A stretch of 64,000 bases of DNA. Origin: Nitrosospira briensis C-128 (GTDB lineage: Bacteria; Pseudomonadota; Gammaproteobacteria; Burkholderiales; Nitrosomonadaceae). The position numbers were made by a program, and so were the translations under genes. How positions within the stretch are numbered: the first letter of the stretch is position 1; each line of letters starts with the position of its first letter. This document shows, piece by piece, positions 9,222 through 20,187 of the stretch. A model generated the notes under the pieces. It saw only the letters and a list, made by a program, of their open reading frames with translations, had not been told where the DNA came from and ran no database searches. Location: assembly GCF_000619905.2 (NCBI RefSeq), contig NZ_CP012371.1, positions 682,001 through 746,000 on the forward strand, written 5' to 3'.

Positions 9222-12011
9222 CTAAAGATGGGATGTACCAAATACTTCATCCCACAATCGCAATACTGCGAAGGATCCGTCTTTCAAATAATCTGCTTCA
9301 ACTCGTGCAAACTTTCGCGATTTGCCTTCCGTCGAGGGTGTTCCCGCCAGGCCCGAGTCCCCGCTCAATCTTAGTCGATGTTGAATCCGCCGGAATTCCC
9401 GATAGGCGCCGAGCGCTCGCTCCGCAGTTTCCTCATGGATAAGCCCAAGTTTTCCAGCAAGCCGCAGCAGCGCAATGTTGCCGATGTTGTTGGTCAATTC
9501 CGGATGGTCGCAGGCATGGCCCAGGACCAGGTATTGCACGATGAATTCAACATCGATAATGCCCCCACGGTCGTGCTTGACGTCGAATAACCCGCTTGAA
9601 TTGGGATGGGCATCAAGCATTTTTTGCCGCATGGCCGACACCTCGCGTTTCAGGCTTTCCAGTTCGCGACGCTGGCGAAGCACTTCCTTGCGAGTGCGCT
9701 CGAAAGCTTCCCCTACATGAACATCTCCCGCTACGAATCGCGCCCGTGTCAATGCCTGATGCTCCCAGACCCAGGCATGATTCCGCTGGTATTGATCAAA
9801 AGCCTGGACCGAACTTACCAGCAAGCCGCTGCTGCCGTTCGGGCGCAGGCGTAAATCGGTCTCATACAACAAGCCGGCTGAAGTGTAGCTTGTCAGCCAG
9901 GAGTTGATGCGCTGACTCAGCCTGGCGTATATTTCCGCTGCATCAGGATGGTTGTCGTCATAAAGAAAAATGATGTCGAGATCCGATGCATAACCCAATT
10001 CTTTCCCACCCAGTTTGCCATAGCCGATGATGCCGAAAGCAGGCGGTTCATCCCGGTGCTTTTTTCTCAACCCTGACCAAGCCAAGCCCAATACGGAATC
10101 AAGTATCAGATCTGCCAGATCGGTCAGGTAATCGCTCAAGGTTTCCAGCGGCAGCAATCCTTCCACATCCTGAGCGAGCAATTGAAATACCTGAGCGTGT
10201 TGAAAATGCCGCAGTACATCCATTTGTTGCTCGATATCATTGCCTGCGGGTCCACAAGCCTCGTTTAATTGCTGAATCAACCTTGACTTGACTCGAGACC
10301 AATCCGGCGCGGTCTGAAGATCAGCCGGATTGAGCAGCTCATCCAGCAATATGGGATGTCTGCTCAGATACTCGCTGGCCCACTGGCTTGTGCTGACAAG
10401 TTTGGCTACCCGCTCCAGGGCCTGGGGATACTCCAGCAGCAGCGCGAGATAGGCTGCGCGCCGGCTCACGCTTTCCAGTAACTGCAGTAAACGCTCCAGT
10501 GTGGTGTCTGCCGGGGGGAGTGTGGCAGCCACTTCGATCAGGGCGGGAATGAGCGCATCAACGCGCTTTTTGCTCGCTTGCGGCAATTGGCGATAGCGGG
10601 TACTTACATGAAATTCCTGTAAGCGCCGCACAATTTTTTCCGCACTGGAAAATCCCATCGTAACCAGTTGCGTAGTGGCGACCTCGGCTTCGATCCCTCC
10701 ATCGTTTCTCTCCGGCCACAACCATGCGAAGGAATGATGAGTTTGCGGTTTGCGTGGAGCAGCAAATATATCCTCAAAATGGCGGGTAACATTGCAGCGA
10801 TGGGTATCCAGCCGCTGCAAGAATTCGCCATAGGAAGAGAAGCCCATGGAAACCGCTATCAATGATTGATCGGTATGCGTTTCCGGTAACATCTGCGTTT
10901 GTTGATCATCGAGATACTGTAAGCGATGCTCGAGATTGCGCAGAAAGCGATAAGCATCCGTGAGCTCCAATACAGTTTTATCTGGTAGTTGCTGTTTTTC
11001 CCGCAGCAACGCCAATGTGGCGAGTGTAGAACGGATGCGCAAATCGGCATCCCGCCCACCACGGATCAGCTGGAACAATTGGGCAATGAACTCGATCTCA
11101 CGGATCCCGCCCGGCCCGAGCTTGATATCCCCATGCATCTCGTGGCGAGTTACCTCCCGGCGTATTTGCGCATGTAAATCCCGCATGGATTCGTAAGCGC
11201 CGAAGTCCAGATATTTCCGGAACACGAATGGTTGCGCTATTTGTTCGATAATCACTGCCCTCTCTGCCCGCGGGCCCGCTATAGCTCGGCCTTTGATCCA
11301 GGCATAGCGCTCCCATTCGCGCCCCTGGCTGATGAAATATTCTTCAAGCATGGCAAAGCTCATCACCAGCGGGCCGCTTTCGCCATATGGACGTAACCGC
11401 ATATCCACGCGAAAAACGTACCCGTCCGGCGTGATATCGTTGAGGCTGCCTATCAGTTTCCGCCCAAGACGAGCAAAAAAATCATGATTGGATATCGATC
11501 TGGGGCCGCTGGTTTCGCCGTCTTCCGGATAGACGAAAATCAGGTCTACATCCGAGGAAACGTTGAGCTCACAACCACCCAGTTTGCCCATGGCGATCAC
11601 CAGCATCTCCTGAATTCTGTTTTTGGTATTTCTTGGCTGGCCATAGCGGTCGGGATCAGCCAGCCATGTCTGTTGACGCTCCAGGGCGAAATCAATAGTG
11701 AGCTCCGCCAGATCGGTCATGCTCGTCATCACCTCGGCAAGCGTCGCCAAGCCTCCCAGATCCCGTGCTGCCAGACGCAGCATTACCCGTTTGCGCAGAC
11801 TGCGCAAAACGCTATTCAGACATGCCTCGTCATTTACAGCTTTGGCATTCGTGTTCAGGAATGCTTGCATCTCCTTCCGCAGAAAAGGAGATTGCAAGTT
11901 TTGCTTGAGCTCGGTCCGTAATCCAGGCTCGCTCTCCAGTATCCGGTATGCGTAACGACTGAACGGAAGGATGCGTTCGATTATTTCAGTTGCAGAACGA
12001 TCAGTATGCAT
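9222..12011 (-). CDS. glnE: Bifunctional glutamine synthetase adenylyltransferase/deadenylase
   Basis: Controls glutamine synthetase by attaching and removing AMP in response to PII, tuning ammonium assimilation. The 929-residue protein has two nucleotidyltransferase domains. The N-terminal (deadenylylating) domain carries GGCELNVSSDVDLIF with Asp154/Asp156; the C-terminal (adenylylating) domain carries GGKELGYASDLDIIFLYDD near residue 665. A helical PII-binding linker lies between. The length fits E. coli GlnE (946), so it is complete. It is divergent from yhdP, with repeat family B between them. Confidence 0.96.
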   Translation of the reverse strand: MHTDRSATEIIERILPFSRYAYRILESEPGLRTELKQNLQSPFLRKEMQAFLNTNAKAVNDEACLNSVLRSLRKRVMLRLAARDLGGLATLAEVMTSMTDLAELTIDFALERQQTWLADPDRYGQPRNTKNRIQEMLVIAMGKLGGCELNVSSDVDLIFVYPEDGETSGPRSISNHDFFARLGRKLIGSLNDITPDGYVFRVDMRLRPYGESGPLVMSFAMLEEYFISQGREWERYAWIKGRAIAGPRAERAVIIEQIAQPFVFRKYLDFGAYESMRDLHAQIRREVTRHEMHGDIKLGPGGIREIEFIAQLFQLIRGGRDADLRIRSTLATLALLREKQQLPDKTVLELTDAYRFLRNLEHRLQYLDDQQTQMLPETHTDQSLIAVSMGFSSYGEFLQRLDTHRCNVTRHFEDIFAAPRKPQTHHSFAWLWPERNDGGIEAEVATTQLVTMGFSSAEKIVRRLQEFHVSTRYRQLPQASKKRVDALIPALIEVAATLPPADTTLERLLQLLESVSRRAAYLALLLEYPQALERVAKLVSTSQWASEYLSRHPILLDELLNPADLQTAPDWSRVKSRLIQQLNEACGPAGNDIEQQMDVLRHFQHAQVFQLLAQDVEGLLPLETLSDYLTDLADLILDSVLGLAWSGLRKKHRDEPPAFGIIGYGKLGGKELGYASDLDIIFLYDDNHPDAAEIYARLSQRINSWLTSYTSAGLLYETDLRLRPNGSSGLLVSSVQAFDQYQRNHAWVWEHQALTRARFVAGDVHVGEAFERTRKEVLRQRRELESLKREVSAMRQKMLDAHPNSSGLFDVKHDRGGIIDVEFIVQYLVLGHACDHPELTNNIGNIALLRLAGKLGLIHEETAERALGAYREFRRIQHRLRLSGDSGLAGTPSTEGKSRKFARVEADYLKDGSFAVLRLWDEVFGTSHL

Positions 12012-12146
12012 GGTCGAGATTCGGAGTTACAATAAATTATCAAAATATCTGTATTCCATCTGCATGGGTATTATGAGGTCATCAGGGTTGAACAAAGACG
12101 GTGCGGATATCTCTAATCTCTCTTTCACGTTTTTGCACCTTATCGT

Positions 12147-12315
12147 TTAGCCCGGATGTTTCATGAATTCGCGTGATGATTGCGCAGGATTTTGTTTCGT
12201 AGGGAGATTTTGTGAAAGAGTGGCGTAGTTATTCATACACCCGACTGAACGAAATCTTCATACGAAACAAAAGACCAGCAAGGGCGCGCGTCAATTTATG
12301 AAACATCCGGGTTAG
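12147..12315 (+). mobile_element. MITE-like element family B, copy 1
   Basis: About 161 bp of non-coding sequence (12151-12311) bounded by the inverted repeat CCCGGATGTTTCATGAATT / AATTTATGAAACATCCGGG, flanked on both sides by TTAG, which could be a 4-bp target duplication. Inside is a second inverted repeat, GTTTCGTA with TACGAAAC. A close copy lies at 31178-31345. It sits between divergent glnE and yhdP, about 80 bp before the yhdP start. No reading frame of note is inside. Confidence 0.8.
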
Positions 12316-12395
12316 ATCAAGTACAAACATACTTCCCGCTCAGCCGCAGGTGGAGAAGAACATATCGCCCCACGCATATCAACCGGATCTATTTA

Positions 12396-15300
12396 TTGAA
12401 CTTATCAATAACGCCTCCCCCTCCTCCACGGTCCGGCTTGTTGTCCGGGCTGCTGACATGGGCGCTGATCGTGGTTGCAGCCTGTTTTTCTTTACTGCTG
12501 CTATTGCTGCGCTACTGGCTGCTGCCCGATATCGAGCAATACCGGGAAAATATCGCTTCCGCCATCAGCCATGCCTCCGGGCAGCACATAACGATAGGTG
12601 AGATCAGCGCAAATTGGGACGGATTCCGCCCTCATATGATGCTGCGCGCCGTAAAAGTACATGATAAAGAGGGCGACATTACGTTGCTGTTGAATCAACT
12701 GTCAGGCACGCTTTCATGGCGTTCAATATTACACGGCAAACTGTACTTTCGCGAAATCGAGATCGAGCAGCCCGATTTAATCGTGCGCCGTGATGCCAAA
12801 GGTGTAATCCACGTCGCCGGATTCGCGCTCAGCAAAGAACTGACTGGAAGTGAAAACGATTTTTCCGATTGGCTTTTGAATCAGAGTCGAGTCAGGATCA
12901 ATAATGCCAGCATTCTCTGGCAGGATGACCAGCGTGGCGCGCCAGAACTGGAGTTACTCGTCAACTTGCGTCTTGAAAACAGGGGTCACCGTCATCGCTT
13001 CGGCATACGCGCCACGCCGCCCGCCGAGCTTGCTGCACAGTTGGATATGCGCGGCGATTTTACCGGGGAATCGCTGGCTAACTCTGATCTTTGGCAAGGT
13101 CGACTGTTCATGCAGATGGATAATGCCGACATTGCCGCCTGGGGTGTCTGGCTGCCTTTCCCACAAGAAATCAGGTTGAATCGAGGCGTTGGAGCGCTAC
13201 GTATGTGGGCCGGAATTGACGGGGCGGATATGAAGAAGCTCACTACGGACATGCGCTTACGTAATGTCAGAGCACAATTGGCACCGGATTTACCCGAATT
13301 TGACCTTATCCGTTTGCAGGGCAGAGTCGGATGGCAAAAGATAAACGGCGGAGGCACCGAAATTTTCGCGCAAAAACTGAGCACTTCCGCTCGTGGCAAA
13401 CGAAGGTGGATATTACAGCCGGTAAGTTTTTCGCTGCAGACAATGCCTGCTAATGTGACTGAACCTCATAGAACGAAATTAAGTATCGACAATCTGAATC
13501 TGGAAGTTTTGAAAGATGCGGTGAAATACTTGCCAATTAGCGCATCATTGCGTGAGCGGCTCAACAAGATGGCGCCCCGCGGAGAAATTCGTCATATCAG
13601 GGCAAACTGGAGTGGTGAACTGCCAGTGCCACCCCATTTCAGCGCAAAAGGAGGATTCACCAATCTGGGGATGAGAAAATCCGGCAGGCTGCCTGCGTTC
13701 AAGGGCGTTTCCGGCAATATCGACATTACCGAGCGAGGCGGCACCCTGACCCTGAATTCTCAAAATGCCACCGTGGAATTGCCTGAAGTATTTCGTGTGC
13801 CGCTGGCGCTGGATATCCTCACCGGTCAGGCGAGCTGGAATGTTTTACCCGATAAGGATTCCGTTGCATTCAAGTTCAACAATATTTCCTTTTCCAATAA
13901 AAATGCTGCGGGATTGGCTTACGGAACTTACCATTTCACCGTTGACGGCCCGGGCAGGATCGACCTGGTAGCCAATCTGACGCGTGCCGATGCACGTTAT
14001 TTGATGCATTACATGCCGATGGCGGTGAATTATCGCGACTGGCTCGACGATTCGATCGTTGAGGCGGGAGCGCTGGATGCGCGGCTTCATCTCAAGGGAG
14101 ACCTGAGCCAATTTCCTTTCGCCCACGGTGAAAGCGGTATTTTCAGGTTACAGGCAAAGGTGTCCGGGGTAACGCTGGATCGCATCCCCGGATGGCCTCG
14201 AATAGAGGATATGTCCGGGAATCTGCAATTTCATAACAGCCGCATGGAATTTGATGCTTCCCAAGCCTATATCTCTGGAACAAAATTAAGCAGGGTGAAC
14301 TTGAACATTGCCGACATGGCTGCGCCCGATGCCACGTTAAGAAGCGAAATGGAAGCAAGCGGCCCGACGCAGCAATTCTTCAAATTCGCCACATCGCGCA
14401 CGGACAGCAGCGACAATGGCAGCCTTGTCGATAACATCAATATCGCTGGAGAGGGAAGACTGCTGCTCGAGCTCAATATTCCGCTGGATCATCCCGAAGC
14501 GGTCAACGTATCAGGTAGCTATCGGTTTATCGATAATCACATTGATCCGGGCTCTCGCCTGCCCAACCTGAATGACATTAACGGTGTCGTGGCTTTTACC
14601 GGCTCGGGGATAAAGGCAGAAAATATGACTGCCCATTTCCTTGGCGGACCGGTGGTTATAAACTCCACTGATATGCCAGACGGTAGTATACGTTTATCCG
14701 CCGTTGGCAAGGTTAACCTCAGCAAAATGAGCGAACCGCCGCAGGGATCAGCGCGCGCCGTACCGTTATGGAGACGCCATTTGCGTGGCGATACCGATTG
14801 GCTGGCCACCGTCGATATACGCAACAAGTCGGCAGATGTATCCATCGAATCATCGCTGGTCGGCATTACCTCCGATTTACCCGAGCCTTTTTCGAAGGCT
14901 GCCACCGATACTGCACGGCTACGTTTCGAGAGGAGAGCCATGGATTCGAATAGCGACGAGCTAAGCTTGAGCTATGGCGATCTGGTAACGGCAAAATTCG
15001 AACGTGGCCGGGATGATGCCGGCAATTATCGTGTAGAGAGGGGTATAGTAAGTTTTGGCACGGCGCCCGCCATTTTGCCCCGGAACGGTATATCGGCCAC
15101 TGGCGAGATGCCATCCCTGAATCTGGACCGATGGCGTAGCTTGCTGACACAAAGCAGTAATGAACCCGGGCCGGGCCTCGGCCTGACAAGCATCAATTTC
15201 CATATTGGCGCGCTCGACTTTCTGGGAAGCCATCTGAAAGATGTCACCCTGGACGCCGACCGGGAAGACGGGATATGGTATTCCACCATCACAAGCGAGC

Positions 15301-16229
15301 AAATCAATGGTGGTATCAGCTGGGACCCATCCGGCAACGGTAAAATAGTGGCTCGATTGAATAGATTGATAATTCCCGCCAATTCTCGTCCACCCAAATC
15401 AGCGGTACGAGCACAAACCCAGCAGGAAAGAGATTTGCCTGCCCTTGACGTAACGGCGGATAACTTTTTTATTGGCGAGAAGCAACTGGGCCAACTTGAA
15501 CTGATAGCTAACCAGGAGGAGAGAAACTGGCACATCGAGAAATTGCATATATCCAATTCGGACAGTTCAATAACGGCGCGCGGCCTATGGCACAATCGCG
15601 CCACACAACCCGTTATGCGAGCCAATCTTACGGTAGAGGCGAGCGATATTGGCCTATTTCTGGCGCGCCTTGGCCATCCAGATCGCGTGAAACGTGGCAG
15701 CGGCAAGCTCGAGGGCGTTTTGTCGTGGTCCGGCGGTCCACAATCGGTAGATTACCCTACGCTGTCGGGCAACTTCAAGGTGAGTGCCAAGCGAGGGCAG
15801 TTTCCTAGATTCGAGCCGGGAATTGGCAGACTGTTCGGTATTTTCGACCTGCGATCATTACCACGAAGAATCACATTGGACTTTCATGATGTATTCAGCG
15901 AAGGCTTCGGTTTCGATAATATCTCTGGTGATGTGAAAATCGGCCGTGGGGTGGCCGTCACCGATGATCTTAAAATAGAAGGACCCGCTGCAAAGGTTGC
16001 CATAAACGGTGAAATAAACCTGGAGGCAGAAACCCAGAAATTGCATATCATAGTGAATCCATCATTAGGATTGGCTGCTCCGGTGGTCGGCGTGGCCTCT
16101 GCAATTGCAAATACGGCAATGCAAAACCCAACCCCATCCAATGAATACGACATTACCGGTACCTGGACCGATCCGACCGTTATCAAAAAGGCCGGGGGAG
16201 CACACGAATCAAGCGAACATGAACAATAA
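12396..16229 (+). CDS. yhdP: YhdP family AsmA-like phospholipid transport protein
   Basis: Very large inner-membrane-anchored periplasmic protein (1277 residues) of the YhdP/AsmA-like group, which in E. coli helps move phospholipids to the outer membrane. One N-terminal membrane segment at about residues 13-38 (LLTWALIVVAACFSLLLLLL) is followed by a long beta-rich region and, near the C-terminus, the conserved segment SGNFKVSAKRGQFPRFEPG with GIFDLRSLPRRITLDF. The start is taken as TTG 12396; no in-frame ATG precedes the membrane segment and no clear ribosome site is seen, so the exact start is uncertain. In related bacteria the gene is followed by nitrilase and tldD; here an acetyltransferase segment intervenes. 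Confidence 0.92.
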   Translation: MNLSITPPPPPRSGLLSGLLTWALIVVAACFSLLLLLLRYWLLPDIEQYRENIASAISHASGQHITIGEISANWDGFRPHMMLRAVKVHDKEGDITLLLNQLSGTLSWRSILHGKLYFREIEIEQPDLIVRRDAKGVIHVAGFALSKELTGSENDFSDWLLNQSRVRINNASILWQDDQRGAPELELLVNLRLENRGHRHRFGIRATPPAELAAQLDMRGDFTGESLANSDLWQGRLFMQMDNADIAAWGVWLPFPQEIRLNRGVGALRMWAGIDGADMKKLTTDMRLRNVRAQLAPDLPEFDLIRLQGRVGWQKINGGGTEIFAQKLSTSARGKRRWILQPVSFSLQTMPANVTEPHRTKLSIDNLNLEVLKDAVKYLPISASLRERLNKMAPRGEIRHIRANWSGELPVPPHFSAKGGFTNLGMRKSGRLPAFKGVSGNIDITERGGTLTLNSQNATVELPEVFRVPLALDILTGQASWNVLPDKDSVAFKFNNISFSNKNAAGLAYGTYHFTVDGPGRIDLVANLTRADARYLMHYMPMAVNYRDWLDDSIVEAGALDARLHLKGDLSQFPFAHGESGIFRLQAKVSGVTLDRIPGWPRIEDMSGNLQFHNSRMEFDASQAYISGTKLSRVNLNIADMAAPDATLRSEMEASGPTQQFFKFATSRTDSSDNGSLVDNINIAGEGRLLLELNIPLDHPEAVNVSGSYRFIDNHIDPGSRLPNLNDINGVVAFTGSGIKAENMTAHFLGGPVVINSTDMPDGSIRLSAVGKVNLSKMSEPPQGSARAVPLWRRHLRGDTDWLATVDIRNKSADVSIESSLVGITSDLPEPFSKAATDTARLRFERRAMDSNSDELSLSYGDLVTAKFERGRDDAGNYRVERGIVSFGTAPAILPRNGISATGEMPSLNLDRWRSLLTQSSNEPGPGLGLTSINFHIGALDFLGSHLKDVTLDADREDGIWYSTITSEQINGGISWDPSGNGKIVARLNRLIIPANSRPPKSAVRAQTQQERDLPALDVTADNFFIGEKQLGQLELIANQEERNWHIEKLHISNSDSSITARGLWHNRATQPVMRANLTVEASDIGLFLARLGHPDRVKRGSGKLEGVLSWSGGPQSVDYPTLSGNFKVSAKRGQFPRFEPGIGRLFGIFDLRSLPRRITLDFHDVFSEGFGFDNISGDVKIGRGVAVTDDLKIEGPAAKVAINGEINLEAETQKLHIIVNPSLGLAAPVVGVASAIANTAMQNPTPSNEYDITGTWTDPTVIKKAGGAHESSEHEQ

Positions 16230-16833
16230 AATTGGGGGGGTAGATAATGCGTTTAGCGACTTTCATTCAAAACGACACCAGTCGGTATTTTGGGCGATTC
16301 TCCAAAATAAACGGCATCTATGGGTCCAACCAAATTAGCTACCAATGGGCTGAGCGCAGCAGATAACGCATCAGTCTAATACCGAAATTCATCGAACCGG
16401 ACCATGATGGTAGGGATCAATCGCATGAAGGGTGGGACGTAGTGATCAATATCTCTCATATAGAATTTAACGGCATCAGGCATCAAACTGTCATCCAATT
16501 TGAGCGCCACTCGGATGCTTGACCATACTGATCCGGGTCCTGTTGATGACCCCGAAACGTTCTTCCCTGCTGTTCCGTTTGCACAGATGGAATTCTTATC
16601 CAAGGATAAATGTGAGCTCGCTTGCTAACATAGGATATTAGATGTCTATAGGTACAGCTAAAACTGGGAGAAATCGTATTTCTGCGTCAATCGGCACAAT
16701 TGGTGAGTAATGATATAGACCCGTTTGCAATAGATGTACTTCAGTCCAATAGGCAAACGTTACGCAACTCAGTAAGCTGAATTCCTGAAGTCAATAAAGT
16801 TACGGTGCTGGTATTCGGAACCTGAGATTGTTA
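16230..16833. other. Gene-free stretch between yhdP and the acetyltransferase gene
   Basis: About 600 bp without a supportable gene. It is noticeably more AT-rich than its surroundings. A 75-codon minus-strand frame at 16376-16603 and a short plus-strand frame from about 16247 are present, but neither has a recognisable motif or ribosome site. It may hold decayed remnants of transferred DNA. Confidence 0.5.
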
Positions 16834-17427
16834 ATGACAAAATACCTTAAAAGCTTGGCTCGGCTTTTGCTTCGAGATTATTCCTTTTACCATATCTATG
16901 GGCGCTACTGTGCGGGAGAAAAACCATTATTAACAAAGGAATTAAGGTTTGAGACGATTGAAAAAAAGGAAATTGACAGCGCCAGAGACAGGATAATTGT
17001 CGATCAAGCTTGGTATCATGGCCAGAATGCTCACGCGTATGCCTGTATTGAAGGCTCTCGAATCGTCGGTCTATGTTTTTTCTGGCACGGTGAGCGCTAT
17101 AAAAAAAGAAACTTCTGGCCGCTCACAGATCAAGAAGCAAAGTTAGTGCAGTTATTCGTTCTTCCCGAAATGCGCGGGCAGGGTATCGGTAAAAGCCTCA
17201 TACAATTTGCTACACGAGATATGTCTCATAGAGGGTTCAAATATGTGTATGCGCGCATCTGGCGATCGAACATGCCGTCCTTAAGAGCGTTCGAAAGCGC
17301 TGGCTGGAATCGTGTGGCAACCGTAATCGAAATTTCCCTGCGTATAAGGAATAAGCCCTTCAGATTAGAGCTTCGCAGAGTCATCTCTCAAGAACGGCCA
17401 GGTCAAAGTCAATCAGTCAACCGCTGA
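16834..17427 (+). CDS. GNAT family N-acetyltransferase
   Basis: Acetyl-CoA-dependent acetyltransferase of unknown substrate, 197 residues from ATG 16834 (an in-frame TTG lies 6 bp upstream). The core GNAT motif A is clear: VQLFVLPEMRGQGIGKSLIQFA, with the R/Q-x-x-G-x-G/A pyrophosphate loop as RGQGIG. The following YVYARIWRSNMPSLRAFESAGW is the usual motif B with its conserved Asn and aromatic residue. Codon use is more AT-rich than that of its neighbours, and it interrupts the usual yhdP-nitrilase-tldD order, flanked on both sides by 400-600 bp gene-free stretches. Recent acquisition is a reasonable inference. Confidence 0.82.
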   Translation: MTKYLKSLARLLLRDYSFYHIYGRYCAGEKPLLTKELRFETIEKKEIDSARDRIIVDQAWYHGQNAHAYACIEGSRIVGLCFFWHGERYKKRNFWPLTDQEAKLVQLFVLPEMRGQGIGKSLIQFATRDMSHRGFKYVYARIWRSNMPSLRAFESAGWNRVATVIEISLRIRNKPFRLELRRVISQERPGQSQSVNR

Positions 17428-17828
17428 CTATTTTTAATAGGGCGTTTGTCTGCCAGTGGTATCTTTACCAAAGCGGGACCGAGTATCGCGCTCCTGAATT
17501 CTTGTAGAACGGTCACTCCGAACCCCGCTTAGTAAATGCCCTTTAATTGGAATACCAAGAGATGGCTTTTTCGTGGTTTTGCCGCAACTTCGTCAAGTCT
17601 GAGCCCGATGTAATAATGACGTGAGACCAAGCAGAACGGTAAAATGAAAATGGTATGCGGTGTTTCACTACATTTCGCTTTAAGCACGCCCTTTATAAAG
17701 ATATCGTTTTCAGTTACTCTGTCTCACCTACCTTATTACGCTGCACGCTTGCACGCTTGATTTATTGGGGATGCCAAGTGTGGGTGAACTGAGGCCTTCT
17801 TATTGCGGTCTATGGAATCTGCATCATA
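17428..17828. other. Gene-free stretch before the nitrilase gene
   Basis: About 400 bp with no supportable gene on either strand. It presumably carries the promoter for the nitrilase-tldD pair. A short direct repeat GCACGCTTGCACGCTTG is seen at about 17743-17759; nothing else stands out. Confidence 0.45.
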
Positions 17829-18692
17829 ATGTTTGATAACTCAGCCGTTCGCGAAACGGATGTCTCAAGAGAAGTAAAAAGCGGGCCTATCCGTATTGCC
17901 GCCATTCAGATGTCGGCGGGACCAAAAATAGCCGGCAACCTGGAAGAGGCTGCCCGACTACTTGAAATAGCAGCCGCCCAAGGGGCCAGGCTGGCGGCGC
18001 TACCCGAATATTTCTGTATTATGGGCATGGAGGATGCGGATAAGGTAGCGGTGCGCGAGCAGGTGGATAGCGGGCCGATACAGGAATTCCTGAGCAATAT
18101 CGCAAAGCGCCTCGGTATCTGGTTGGTGGGCGGTTCCATACCGTTGGTATCGTCGAAGCCGGACAAGGTTAGAAATAGTTGCCTGGTGTATGATGACAAA
18201 GGGAAGCAGGTTGCCCGATACGACAAGATACATCTATTTGGCCTGGAGCTCGGGAACGAGCGCTATGCCGAGGAAGAAACCATCGAAGCAGGTTGTGAAG
18301 TCGTGGCCCTGGAGACACCGTTTGGCCGGATCGGTCTTTCAATTTGTTACGATCTGCGCTTTCCGGAGCTTTACCGTTCCATGGGGCAAGTGGATATCAT
18401 TTTTGCGCCGGCTGCCTTTACCGCAACTACCGGCAAGGCGCATTGGGAAACGTTGATTCGTGCCCGTGCAATTGAAAATCTCGCGTATGTGGTTGCTCCC
18501 GCACAGGGGGGTTATCATATCAATGGTCGGGAAACGCACGGCGACAGCATGATCGTCGACCCCTGGGGGGTAGTACTCAATCGTCTGCCGCGTGGAGCAG
18601 GCGTAGTGGTTGCGGAGATCAACCCCGAATATCAGGCCAGTTTGCGCAATAGCTTGCCCGCGCTGAATCACCGAACCTTGCATCACTGTTAA
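17829..18692 (+). CDS. Carbon-nitrogen hydrolase (nitrilase family, Nit1-like)
   Basis: Cytoplasmic amidase of the nitrilase superfamily, 287 residues. The catalytic triad is seen as Glu in LPEYF, Lys in RYDKIHLF and Cys in [12 protein letters not shown]. The IHLFG and CYDLRFPE contexts match the Nit1/deaminated-glutathione amidase branch (YbeM-like), which repairs the by-product of transaminated glutathione; substrate assignment is by family resemblance only. About 18 residues precede the fold ([11 protein letters not shown]). It ends 34 bp before tldD, with which it is probably cotranscribed, as in many betaproteobacteria. Confidence 0.9.
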   Translation: MFDNSAVRETDVSREVKSGPIRIAAIQMSAGPKIAGNLEEAARLLEIAAAQGARLAALPEYFCIMGMEDADKVAVREQVDSGPIQEFLSNIAKRLGIWLVGGSIPLVSSKPDKVRNSCLVYDDKGKQVARYDKIHLFGLELGNERYAEEETIEAGCEVVALETPFGRIGLSICYDLRFPELYRSMGQVDIIFAPAAFTATTGKAHWETLIRARAIENLAYVVAPAQGGYHINGRETHGDSMIVDPWGVVLNRLPRGAGVVVAEINPEYQASLRNSLPALNHRTLHHC

Positions 18693-18726
18693 GATTACCG
18701 ATGATTTTTTTCGACCCCTGGATACC

Positions 18727-20187
18727 ATGATCACAGAACCCATCATTCAACCTGGCGATCTTTTCGCCACCGCCAACCAATGCCTGCTGGCACCTCACCA
18801 GATAGATACCGCCGGGCTGCAGAAGGTGTTTGGTCAAATGCTTACGCACCATGTCGACTATGCCGACTTGTATTTTCAATACAGTCGTTCCGAAGGCTGG
18901 GCTCTGGAAGAAGGTATAGTCAAATCAGGTACATTTAATATTGATCAAGGAGTAGGCGTACGCGCAGTGAGCGGCGACAAGACGGCGTTCGCCTATTCCG
19001 ACGATATCAGCATGCCCGCTCTCGCTTCGGCAGCCGAGGCCACTCGCGCCATTGCACGTACCGGTGTCGGGCAGTCCGTACAAGCGGTCAGACGCAGCAA
19101 GGGACGCGAACTTTATCTGCCGCAAGATCCTATCGCCAGCCTCAAGGATACCGACAAGGTGGCGTTGCTCGAAAAACTCGAGGGTTACGCACGCGCTGTT
19201 GACAAGCGCATTATCCAGGTTATGGCGTCTCTTGCGGGAGAATACGACGTGGTGCTGGTGGCGCGGAGCGATGGCCTGCTGGCAGCTGATGTTCGACCTC
19301 TCGTGCGGATCTCGGTGCAAGTCATCGCCGAAGAAAACGGAAAACGGGAACAAGGCGTTGCCGGAGGGGGCGGACGTTTTGATTATGCATATTTTACGGA
19401 CGAGGTGTTGCGCGATTATGCCGAGAAAGCCGTACATCAGGCTATCGTCAACCTGAATGCGAAACCTGCGCCGGCTGGAACAATGACGGTAGTATTGGGT
19501 GCAGGTTGGCCAGGAATACTATTGCATGAAGCCATCGGTCATGGACTGGAAGGAGATTTCAATCGCAAGGGTAGTTCCGCATTTTCTGGCCGCATCGGCG
19601 AACGTGTGGCTGCGGCGGGCGTTACCGTAGTGGATGATGGCACGCTCGCGCGGCGGCGCGGATCGCTTAATATCGATGACGAGGGAAATCCCACTCAGTG
19701 CACGGTTTTGATCGAAAACGGAATACTGAAGGGCTACTTGCAGGACAGCTTGAATGCGCGGCTGATGAATGTTCCGGTCACCGGTAACGGCAGGCGCGAA
19801 TCGTTTGCTCATATTCCCATGCCACGCATGACCAATACGTATATGCTGAACGGGGATAAAAGCCCTGAAGAGATCATTGCGTCGGTGAAGCATGGTTTAT
19901 ACGCAGTGAATTTTGGGGGCGGCCAGGTGGATATCACGAGCGGGAAATTCGTATTTTCCGCTGCGGAAGCGTACATGATCGAGGATGGGAAAATTTCTTA
20001 TCCGGTGAAAGGTGCAACGCTGATAGGCAATGGTCCCGATATACTCACCCGAGTTTCGATGATCGGTAACGATATGTCGCTCGATCCCGGTGTCGGCACC
20101 TGCGGTAAGGAGGGCCAAAGTGTGCCAGTAGGCGTCGGTCAGCCTACGCTACGCATAGATGGGTTGACGGTAGGCGGAACCGGTTAA
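18727..20187 (+). CDS. tldD: Metalloprotease TldD
   Basis: Subunit of the TldD/TldE zinc protease that trims unfolded peptides and, in some bacteria, matures microcin B17 and CcdA turnover products. The 486 residues match the family length. The metal site H267-E-x-x-x-H271 is in [13 protein letters not shown], and the C-terminal region has [32 protein letters not shown] with the third ligand region ([17 protein letters not shown]). The partner gene tldE/pmbA is not in this window, which is common. Confidence 0.95.
   Translation: MITEPIIQPGDLFATANQCLLAPHQIDTAGLQKVFGQMLTHHVDYADLYFQYSRSEGWALEEGIVKSGTFNIDQGVGVRAVSGDKTAFAYSDDISMPALASAAEATRAIARTGVGQSVQAVRRSKGRELYLPQDPIASLKDTDKVALLEKLEGYARAVDKRIIQVMASLAGEYDVVLVARSDGLLAADVRPLVRISVQVIAEENGKREQGVAGGGGRFDYAYFTDEVLRDYAEKAVHQAIVNLNAKPAPAGTMTVVLGAGWPGILLHEAIGHGLEGDFNRKGSSAFSGRIGERVAAAGVTVVDDGTLARRRGSLNIDDEGNPTQCTVLIENGILKGYLQDSLNARLMNVPVTGNGRRESFAHIPMPRMTNTYMLNGDKSPEEIIASVKHGLYAVNFGGGQVDITSGKFVFSAAEAYMIEDGKISYPVKGATLIGNGPDILTRVSMIGNDMSLDPGVGTCGKEGQSVPVGVGQPTLRIDGLTVGGTG

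Noticed and set aside
16376-16603. A 75-codon minus-strand frame after yhdP
   Set aside because: No recognisable motif, lies in AT-rich gene-free DNA, no clear start signal.
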